DNA from: Nevskiaceae bacterium
Lineage (GTDB): Bacteria; Pseudomonadota; Gammaproteobacteria; Nevskiales; Nevskiaceae
Length of the DNA stretch: 64,000 nucleotides
NCBI GenBank assembly: GCA_008012115.1
Contig: SSEB01000007.1
Location: forward strand, 1 to 64,000
Reading direction: 5' to 3'
Under the pieces are notes generated by a model that saw nothing but the letters and a program-made list of their open reading frames with translations, was not told where the DNA came from and made no database searches. How positions within the stretch are numbered: the stretch's first letter is position 1; each line of letters opens with the position of its first letter. Of the stretch, positions 57,563-64,000 are shown piece by piece. The translations under genes were made by a program, and so were the position numbers.

Positions 57563-57582
57563 CCATACGCCAGCGTACCTGG
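57563..57582. promoter_or_regulatory. TetR operator candidate 3
   Basis: CCATACGC-CA-GCGTACCTGG is the third copy, on the far side of an AT-rich stretch (about 57518-57555). It lies nearer the divergent acylase gene, so the regulator may control that gene too. Confidence 0.6.
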
Positions 57583-57714
57583 ACCGTGGCCGCAGCCGTT
57601 AGCCTGCGATGGACGTGGGCCGATCGGGGCACCGCCGGCGCACCGGCGGTGCCCTAGCGCGCGGAGGCGGCTATAGTGACGACAGCGTCATAAAAAACAT
57701 TTCGAGGAGAACGC

Positions 57715-60156
57715 ATGTTTCGTCTACGCCTGGCCGGCCTCGCGCTGGCAGTATTGCTTGTCGGCGCCTGCAGCCGCAGTTCCACGCCCACGGCCCAGAG
57801 CAGCGGTCATTACGACGTCGTCCTGACGCGCACCACGCTCGGCATCCCGCACATCAAGGCCAATGATTTCGGCAGCATGGGCTACGGCTATGGCTACGCC
57901 TTCGCCGAGGACAATCTCTGCGTGCTGCAGGAGGATCTTCTGACCATCCGCGGCGAGCGCGCCAAGTACCTCGGCCGCAACGGCAGCTACACCATCGTGC
58001 CCAACGGCGTCACCGCCGATAACGTCACCAGCGACTTTTTCTGGAAGTTCGTCGCCACCGACCAGGTGGTGAACAACCTGCGCGCCAAGGCACTGCCGGA
58101 ATTGCGCGATGCCACCAGCGGGTTTGTCGCTGGCTACAACCGCTATATCCGCGAGCTCAAGGCCGGCCAGCACCCCGGCCGCCATGCCGGCTGTGCGGAC
58201 GCCGCCTGGCTGTCGCCGATCACCGACGCCGACATGTATCGCCGCTATTTCCGGCTGGCGATCATCGCCAGCTCATCGGCGCTGATCGGTCCGATCGTCG
58301 ACGCGCAGCCGCCCTCGGGCCTTGCCGCCAAGGCGAAGGCGCCTTCGAAAACGCAGATCGCGCAGGCGCTGCAATCGTCGACCAACCCGCTGCGGAACCT
58401 CGGCAGCCATGCCGCCTTCGCGAGCAACATGTACGCCTTCGGCAAGGACGCCACCGCCAACGGCACGCCCCTGCTCTGGGGCAACCCGCATTTTCCGTGG
58501 ACCGGCACCGAGCGCCTGTATCTCGCCCACGCCACCATCCCCGGCAAGCTCGACATCATGGGGGCTTCGCTCTACGGCGTACCGGCGGTGCTGATCGGCT
58601 TCACTGACCAATTCGCCTGGAGCCACACCGTCTCCACCGCCTGGCGCTTCACGATTTACGAACTGACGCTGGACCCCACCGATCCCACCAAGTACCTCTA
58701 CGACGGCGCCTCGCGCGCGATGACCGCCGTGCCGGTCGCCATCGATATCAAGGAGAGCGATGGCAGCATCAGCCACGCGACCAAGACGCTGTACCGCTCG
58801 CACTACGGGCCGATGCTGGCGATCAGCGCCAGCGGCGTGCCCATCCTGGGCTGGACCAACGCCAAGGCCTACACCCTGCGCGATGCCAATGCCGAGAACG
58901 ACCGCCTGATCAACCAGTTCGCGCTCTGGGACCAGGCCAAGTCGCTGGATGAATTCAAGGCCCTGCACAAGAGCGTGCTCGGCGTGCCCTGGGTCAACAC
59001 CGTCGCCACCGGCCCTGGCGGCAAGGCGTACTACGGCGATGTCACCGTGGTGCCCAACGTCACCGACGCGCAGAACCAGCAGTGCGCCTCGGCGCTGCAG
59101 CCGGCCATCCAGCAACTCGATCCGGGCCTGCCGCTGCTCGATGGTTCGCGCTCCGCCTGCGAGTGGGGCACCGACGCCGACGCGCCCGCACCCGGCATCT
59201 TCGGCCCCTCGCACCTGCCGACGCTGGAGCGTGACGACTTCGTGCACAACTGCAACGACAGCTACTGGTTGACCAACCCGGCGCAGCCGCTTACCGGCTA
59301 CGCCCGCATCATCGGCGACGAGAACACCGCGCGAACGCTGCGCACGCGCCTGTGCATCCTGCAGGCCCAGCGCCGCCTCGCCGGCACCGATGGACGTCCC
59401 GGTAACAAGATGGACCAGGCGACGCTGGAGGACATCGGCCTGTCCAGCCAGATCTACTCGGCCGAACTGGCGCAGAGCGGTGTCATCGCCAGCCTCTGCG
59501 CCCTGCCCAGCGTGCCGAGCAGCAGCGGCCCGGTGAACACCGCCGACGCCTGCGCGGCACTGAAAAACTGGGACGGTCACGACAACCTCGACTCCAAGGG
59601 CGGCCATCTCTGGCGCGAGTTCTGGCGCAACGTCTCCGGCGGGCCGCTGCCAGTGCAGCTCGCCGCGCTCAACAACAGCTACTTTCTGACGCCGTTCTCC
59701 AGCAGCGACCCGGTCAACACGCCCAACACGCTCAACGTGGCGCTGCCGACGGTGCAAACCGCCTTCGGCGACGCCATCAACACGGTCACCGCCTCGGGCC
59801 ATCCCTTCGACGCGACGCTGGGCTCGCTGCAGCATCCCTGCTGCATCGACAAGAGCATCCCGATCTTCGGCGGCGAGGATTTCGAGGGCGCCTTCACCGT
59901 GGTCGACGGCACCAACAAGCTCGACGCCGACGGCTATCGCGTGCCCTACGGCAACAGCTATATCCAGGCCGTGACCTGGGACGCCAACGGCGTGGTCGCG
60001 GACGCTTTCGTCACTTACTCCGAGTCCACCGACCCGGCCAATCCGCACTTTTCCGACTACACCAAGGAGTACTCGGCCAAGCGCTGGCACCGCCTGCCCT
60101 TCCACGCCGCCGACGTGCAGGCGCAGCAGATCAGCCAGCAGCACCTGACCGAGTAG
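57715..60156 (+). CDS. penicillin-acylase-family (AHL-acylase-like) lipoprotein
   Basis: The 813-residue protein is an Ntn-hydrolase that should self-cleave into two chains. It has a lipobox-like VGAC (Cys19), an alpha-chain part (residues 20-230) and a beta chain beginning at a Ser: candidates are S231 in GSHAAF and S237 in ASNMYAFG, followed by LLWGNPHFPW typical of PvdQ/aculeacin-acylase relatives. Substrates in the family are N-acyl homoserine lactones and acyl-peptides. A strong ribosome site GAGGAG precedes the ATG. It may share regulation with the TetR-fadE unit. Confidence 0.85.
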   Translation: MFRLRLAGLALAVLLVGACSRSSTPTAQSSGHYDVVLTRTTLGIPHIKANDFGSMGYGYGYAFAEDNLCVLQEDLLTIRGERAKYLGRNGSYTIVPNGVTADNVTSDFFWKFVATDQVVNNLRAKALPELRDATSGFVAGYNRYIRELKAGQHPGRHAGCADAAWLSPITDADMYRRYFRLAIIASSSALIGPIVDAQPPSGLAAKAKAPSKTQIAQALQSSTNPLRNLGSHAAFASNMYAFGKDATANGTPLLWGNPHFPWTGTERLYLAHATIPGKLDIMGASLYGVPAVLIGFTDQFAWSHTVSTAWRFTIYELTLDPTDPTKYLYDGASRAMTAVPVAIDIKESDGSISHATKTLYRSHYGPMLAISASGVPILGWTNAKAYTLRDANAENDRLINQFALWDQAKSLDEFKALHKSVLGVPWVNTVATGPGGKAYYGDVTVVPNVTDAQNQQCASALQPAIQQLDPGLPLLDGSRSACEWGTDADAPAPGIFGPSHLPTLERDDFVHNCNDSYWLTNPAQPLTGYARIIGDENTARTLRTRLCILQAQRRLAGTDGRPGNKMDQATLEDIGLSSQIYSAELAQSGVIASLCALPSVPSSSGPVNTADACAALKNWDGHDNLDSKGGHLWREFWRNVSGGPLPVQLAALNNSYFLTPFSSSDPVNTPNTLNVALPTVQTAFGDAINTVTASGHPFDATLGSLQHPCCIDKSIPIFGGEDFEGAFTVVDGTNKLDADGYRVPYGNSYIQAVTWDANGVVADAFVTYSESTDPANPHFSDYTKEYSAKRWHRLPFHAADVQAQQISQQHLTE

Positions 60157-60262
60157 GAATCCTCCTGCGCGGCGGCGCGTCTGCCGCGCGGCGACAGCCG
60201 CCGCGGCAGGCGCCATAATCCGATGCCGGGCAGTGACGCCCGGCATCGCCTCGAGGATCGCC

Positions 60263-60724
60263 ATGCGCCTTCGCGCCATCACCGTGTTGTCGCTGCTCGC
60301 CTGCGCTGGCCTGGCGCAGGCCGAGGTCTACAAGTGGGTAGACGACAAGGGCAAGACTCACTACAGCGACCACGAACCGGCCGCGAGTCTCGGCGGCGCG
60401 CCGAACGCGCAGATCGTCGACGGCATTCCGATGGCGGTGCAGCAGAAAATCCGCGACGCGGCGATGCAGGGCATCGACGTCGACCACATCAAGGGCAGCG
60501 AGCGCAACTGCCAGATCACCGGCAAGGCCGCCTCGCGCGCGCTGCTGCTGGCCTTCATCCGCCAGCTCAACGCCGCCGGCATCGGCGACTTGAAAAACGA
60601 ACTGCCGCCCGAGAGCGGCCCCACCGACGCCAAGGGCCGCGTGATCGCGCACGGACCCGAGCGCTTCGACCTGCATTACCTGCTCGACAACGACCTGCTG
60701 CAGTCGCTCAAGGCGCCGCGCTGA
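60263..60724 (+). CDS. exported DUF4124-domain protein
   Basis: This 153-residue protein has a signal peptide (VLSLLACAGLAQA) followed at once by the DUF4124 signature EVYKWVDDKGKTHYSDHEP. The rest is unassigned. Such proteins are common, uncharacterised and periplasmic. The start ATG at 60263 has GAGG 7 nt before. It is followed by a 309-bp gap. Confidence 0.85.
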   Translation: MRLRAITVLSLLACAGLAQAEVYKWVDDKGKTHYSDHEPAASLGGAPNAQIVDGIPMAVQQKIRDAAMQGIDVDHIKGSERNCQITGKAASRALLLAFIRQLNAAGIGDLKNELPPESGPTDAKGRVIAHGPERFDLHYLLDNDLLQSLKAPR

Positions 60725-60793
60725 GACGCACGCCGCCGGCCGCTCCCCACGGTCATGGCCGGTTTCGGGGCCGCTCCAAGGGCTGAACCCCCG

Positions 60794-60903
60794 CACCCGC
60801 TGTCCTCGCCGGGCTCCTCGTGGACGTGATAAATTATTTTATGTTTTAAAATTTAGTTAATGCTTTAAAACAGTCTGGTGCACGCGATTGGCAACAGCGG
60901 GTG
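60794..60903. repeat. 110-bp inverted element, copy 8
   Basis: Exactly 110 bp with a 10-bp terminal pair (CACCCGCTGT with ACAGCGGGTG). GTGAT at 33-37 and AAAAC at 74-78. The 46-nt core has the centre GTTTTAAAATTT. It fills most of the 309-bp gap (60725-61033) between the DUF4124 and unknown genes; I see nothing else in the gap. Confidence 0.9.
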
Positions 60904-61033
60904 ACGCCTTCGGGCGCACCGGCATGCCAGTCATCGTCGCCCGGCCACCGCTGAAGAACGCTGCAGGCGGCCGGCGCGCACCTGGCGCGCGAATTGCAAC
61001 GCTCCTGATGTCGTTCAGCGCAGGAGACCCGTC

Positions 61034-61720
61034 ATGGATTCACCCGACTTCGCCGCTGTTGCCGCGCTCACGCTGGAACAGCGCGATCTGCTCTTTCTCT
61101 TCGAGCATTTCCCGGTGCCCGGCGTCGATGCCGTGGAAGCCGCGCGGCGCGTCATGGCGCAGCCCAGCACCATCGACTCGCTGCTGGAAAGCGACTACGT
61201 GCAAAACGCCATCCTCGACCGTAGCCAGGCCTGGCTGAACGTCTCGCCCAAGCTGTATTTCAACGTGATGCTGCGGCGGGCGCTGCCCGGACAGCGCCAA
61301 CCGCAGGAACGCCGCACCCTGCACTACCTCGCCAACCTGCTCGGCCTGTTCGTCCATGCCGAACGCCTGCACCGCGTGCAGCGCGACGACGCCGCGCGCT
61401 ACGACTACCTCGTCGACCTGATGCAGGAAGCGCAGGCTGCCGGCCACCAGCGTCGTTTTCTCGTCCTGTCGCACATCGGCAACTACGCGCTGTTCCTCGC
61501 CGGCTACTGCCGGCAGTGGATCGAGCACCGCCACCGCTACTTCCACCGGCCGCTGCCGCTCGACTATTACCGCAACATGAGTCGCGCGCATTTCGCCTCC
61601 GCCGCCAAGCATGAGCTGGCCGACACCTACGGCCTGCGCCCGGTGTTCGCGCAACTGGCGACGCGCTTCGATTACTACCGCGACGGCATCGAGCGCATGG
61701 CCGGCGCCGCCGCGCACTGA
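61034..61720 (+). CDS. conserved-looking protein of unknown function
   Basis: The 228-residue protein has no signal peptide or obvious membrane helix; one hydrophobic stretch (FLVLSHIGNYALFLAGYC) is flanked by polar segments. It is rich in Arg, His, Tyr and Leu (HRHRYFHRPLPLDYYRNM). I do not recognise a family. Codon pattern and GC3 look like the neighbours, and GGAGACCC precedes the ATG, so it is a real gene. It may be a helical cytoplasmic protein. Confidence 0.75.
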   Translation: MDSPDFAAVAALTLEQRDLLFLFEHFPVPGVDAVEAARRVMAQPSTIDSLLESDYVQNAILDRSQAWLNVSPKLYFNVMLRRALPGQRQPQERRTLHYLANLLGLFVHAERLHRVQRDDAARYDYLVDLMQEAQAAGHQRRFLVLSHIGNYALFLAGYCRQWIEHRHRYFHRPLPLDYYRNMSRAHFASAAKHELADTYGLRPVFAQLATRFDYYRDGIERMAGAAAH

Positions 61721-61775
61721 CACAAGCCGCGCCCCGGCGAACCCGCCGTGCCGGCTGCTGGTCTATAGTGGCGCC

Positions 61776-62177
61776 ATGCGCCGCCTGCCCGTCCTCGTCC
61801 TGATCCTCAGCCTGCTGTTCCAGGGCATGAGCGCGGCGTGGGCGAGCATGCCGCTTGCGCGGCCCATCGCGGTACACGCGCACGCGCCGATGCGCGCACA
61901 TGCCACGGCGCAGGACGCGGCGATGCCCTGCCATCATCACCACGCCGCCGCGCCCGCAGTCCAGGCCGACTCCGGCCACGCTGCGACGACGCACGACTGC
62001 TGCCGTACCGGCTGTCACTGTCCGCACGCCTGCAGCAGCATCGCGGTGACGCTGCCCACCGCCTTGCCGGTGCATCACGCCGACGCCCGCGATGCGCTCG
62101 CGGGCATGCCGGCGGCGCAGCCCCTGGCCGACGCGCACACCCACAGCCTGCTGAGGCCGCCGACCGTCTCCGCCTGA
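61776..62177 (+). CDS. CopL-like His/Cys-rich copper-resistance protein
   Basis: This 133-residue protein has a signal peptide (LVLILSLLFQGMSAAWA) and a His/Met/Cys-rich mature part (MPCHHHHAAAP, DCCRTGCHCPHACSS), the pattern of CopL, which heads the copLAB operon in Xanthomonas and is needed for Cu-induced expression. TATAGT ends 6 nt before the ATG, so a leaderless message is possible. Two copper-related genes follow in the same direction. Confidence 0.7.
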   Translation: MRRLPVLVLILSLLFQGMSAAWASMPLARPIAVHAHAPMRAHATAQDAAMPCHHHHAAAPAVQADSGHAATTHDCCRTGCHCPHACSSIAVTLPTALPVHHADARDALAGMPAAQPLADAHTHSLLRPPTVSA

Positions 62178-62245
62178 TCGCCGCCGCCCTCGCGGGCGCC
62201 CTTGGCACGTCTGCCGTGCCGCATCACGATCATGGAGTCGCGGAC

Positions 62246-63640
62246 ATGTTTTCCCTTTCCTTGCGCCAGCCGCTCGCGGCGGCGCTCATCCTGCTGGCCC
62301 TCGGCGGCTGCGCCGCCGTGCCGACGGGCGGCGACGATGCCGACCTGCGCCGGCTGGTGGCCGAACACGGCGGCCTGCGCCTGCCGCCGCCCGATACCGA
62401 CACCCAGGCACGCGTCGCCGAACTGCTGGCATGGCCGCTCGATGGCCCACGCGCCGTCGCCGTCGCGCTGCTGCGCAACCCGGCGCTGCGCGCCGAGTAC
62501 GCGCGCCTGGGCCTGGCGCAGGCCGACGTGCTCGACGCCAGCCGCCTGAGCAATCCCACGCTGAGCCTCGCCGCCCTGCAGCCGCAGCGCAGCGGCGAGG
62601 TCCTGCGCCTCGACTACGGCCTGGTACAGAACTTCACCGACCTGCTGTTCCTGCGCAGTCGTCAGCGTCTTGCCGGCGAAGCGCTGCAGCGCACGCGGCT
62701 GGAGGCGGGCGCACGCATCCAGTCGCTGGCCTTCGAGGTCGATGCCGCGCGTCTGCGCCTGGCCGCCGCCCTGCGCAGCGCCGCCATGCGCGAGCGCGCC
62801 GCACAGGCGGCGGAAACCTCCGCCGCGCTGGCGCAGCGTTTCCACGACGCCGGCAATCTCGACCTGCTGGCGCTGCGCCGGGAGCAGGCTGCGGCGACGC
62901 AGGCGCGGCTCGACGCCGACGCGGCGACCAGCGACGCCGCAATCGACCGCAGCGCCCTGCAACGGCTGCTCGGCCTGCGCGACGATGAAGCCTGGCAGGC
63001 GGATCGCGCGCTACCGCTGCCCGCCACCAGCGAGGCGCCGCTCGACGCATTGCAGCGACAGGCCGCAGCCCAGCGCCTCGACCTTGCCGCCCTGCGCCGC
63101 AATCTCGACGCGATTGCGCAGGCGCAGTCGCTGGCGGCGCGATGGCGCTGGCTGCCGCTGCTGGAGGTCGGCGTGCAGGGCGAGCGCGACAGCGACGGCA
63201 GCCACCTGATCGGTCCCAGCCTGGTGCTGCAACTGCCCCTGTTCAATCGCGGTGAAGCGGCGCGCGCGCGGCTGCAGGCGCTGGATCAGCAGGCGCATGC
63301 AGACCTCGCCGCGCAGGAGCTGGTCGCCGCTGGCGAGGTGCGCGACGCCCTTGCGCGCGTGCAGTCGATGCGGCGGCGCGTGTCGCGCTACCGGGAAGCG
63401 CTGCTGCCGCAGCGCGAGGACGTCGTCGCGCAATTGCAGACACGGCAGAACTACATGCTGATCGGACAGTTCGAGGTGCTGCAGGCGCGGCAGCAACAGT
63501 TCGAGGGCTATCAGGCCTATCTCGACGCGCTGCGCGACTACGGCCTGGCGCGCATCGATCTGGCGCGCGCCACCGGCGCCGCACTGCCGGACGAAGCCGC
63601 GGCCACCACGGCCGAGCCCGACCTGCCCCCAATACCCTGA
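62246..63640 (+). CDS. TolC-family outer-membrane factor lipoprotein
   Basis: The 464-residue protein has a lipobox (LALGGC) and two repeated halves of the TolC-type fold: NPALRAEYARLGLAQADVLDA and the coiled segments rich in Ala/Arg/Gln. It belongs to the outer-membrane-factor family that works with RND or other efflux pumps. Placement after the CopL-like gene and before a multicopper oxidase suggests copper export. The ATG at 62246 has GGAG about 10 nt before. Confidence 0.85.
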   Translation: MFSLSLRQPLAAALILLALGGCAAVPTGGDDADLRRLVAEHGGLRLPPPDTDTQARVAELLAWPLDGPRAVAVALLRNPALRAEYARLGLAQADVLDASRLSNPTLSLAALQPQRSGEVLRLDYGLVQNFTDLLFLRSRQRLAGEALQRTRLEAGARIQSLAFEVDAARLRLAAALRSAAMRERAAQAAETSAALAQRFHDAGNLDLLALRREQAAATQARLDADAATSDAAIDRSALQRLLGLRDDEAWQADRALPLPATSEAPLDALQRQAAAQRLDLAALRRNLDAIAQAQSLAARWRWLPLLEVGVQGERDSDGSHLIGPSLVLQLPLFNRGEAARARLQALDQQAHADLAAQELVAAGEVRDALARVQSMRRRVSRYREALLPQREDVVAQLQTRQNYMLIGQFEVLQARQQQFEGYQAYLDALRDYGLARIDLARATGAALPDEAAATTAEPDLPPIP

Positions 63641-63649
63641 GACACCACC

Positions 63650-64000
63650 ATGATCAACCGCAGAAATCTGTTGAACCTGATCGGCTGGGGCGGCGGCGCT
63701 GCGCTGGCCGCCACCACCACCCGCAGCCTGGCCGCAGCAGACCGCGACGTGATGACGACGACCGTCGGCACGCCGCAACCCTGGACGCGCACCGTCACGC
63801 CCAATGGCTGGACGCTGCCGCATCGCATGAAGGATGGTGTCAAGGAATTCCACCTCGTTGCGGAAGAAGTCGCGCATGAGTTCGCGCCGGGCTGCACCGC
63901 CAAGTGTTGGGGCTACAACGGCAGCACGCCGGGACCGACGATCGAAGCGGTCGAAGGCGACCGCGTGCGCATCTACGTCACCAACCGCCTGCCGGAAGCG
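63650..64000 (+). CDS. CopA-like multicopper oxidase (3' part beyond window)
   Basis: The visible 117 codons begin MINRRNLLNLIGWGGG, a possible twin-arginine signal, and continue to WGYNGSTPGPTIEAVEGD, the N-terminal cupredoxin motif of multicopper oxidases. It starts 9 nt after the TolC-like gene and is probably a periplasmic Cu(I) oxidase. The remaining domains and His-Cys-His ligands are off the window. Confidence 0.85.
   Translation, partial: MINRRNLLNLIGWGGGAALAATTTRSLAAADRDVMTTTVGTPQPWTRTVTPNGWTLPHRMKDGVKEFHLVAEEVAHEFAPGCTAKCWGYNGSTPGPTIEAVEGDRVRIYVTNRLPEA

Overview
The window is a GC-rich (roughly two-thirds G+C) chromosomal segment of a gammaproteobacterium. The gene orders rsmG-parA-parB-atpIBEFHA, yibN-grxC-secB-gpsA with trmL and envC beside it, ubiE-ubiJ-ubiB, hslV-hslU and dapF-DUF484-xerC are all typical of that class. 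Protein flavour (many acyl-CoA dehydrogenases, a class-3 aldehyde dehydrogenase, a penicillin-acylase-like lipoprotein) suggests a Nevskiales/Xanthomonadales-type relative; that placement is inference. No phage, IS transposase, tRNA, rRNA or CRISPR array was seen.

Layout. 1-7250 (minus strand): the start of the F1Fo ATP synthase operon, downstream of parB, a DJ-1-like gene, parA and rsmG. 7.5-14.4 kb: aldehyde dehydrogenase, a His-rich CDF metal exporter, a beta-helix/diheme-cytochrome fusion and an inositol-phosphatase-family enzyme. 14.5-17.3 kb: a cobalamin riboswitch, BtuB and a cobalamin adenosyltransferase. 17.3-25.2 kb: a kinase-HDOD-GAF regulator, an acyl-CoA dehydrogenase and an ampD-ampE-btuF-flavoprotein operon. 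25.3-34 kb: an M16 protease, trmL, gpsA-secB-grxC-yibN, envC and ctpA. 34-44.4 kb: ubiquinone genes, DUF971, an Old Yellow Enzyme, hslVU, xerC, DUF484 and dapF. 44.4-48.7 kb: a metal-uptake cluster (small periplasmic protein, outer-membrane barrel, ZnuA-like and ZnuB-like proteins, no ATPase), then GFA and VOC proteins. 48.9-52.6 kb: an orphan actin-like ATPase, then a sulfide/persulfide module (ETHE1-like dioxygenase, TauE, CsoR-family repressor, divergent YeeE-type pair) with a visible operator. 52.7-60.7 kb: YjgR-type ATPase, TetR-fadE with three similar operators, and a secreted acylase. 60.7-64 kb: an unknown gene, then a copper module (CopL-like, TolC-like, CopA-like, cut by the window end).

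The most striking feature is a family of eight intergenic elements (7356, 13453, 16567, 28075, 32526, 38147, 48681, 60794). Each is exactly 110 bp from CACCCGCT to the complementary AGCGGGTG (one copy ends GGCGGGTG). Each is two inverted 55-bp halves with a fixed plan: 32-nt outer arm, 46-nt AT-rich core starting at GT in all 16 halves, 32-nt outer arm. Outside these anchors the copies are mostly very different in sequence, yet length is invariant and the terminal arms covary to stay complementary. I know no named family with this plan; it looks like a structure-constrained element and is the best candidate for something undescribed.
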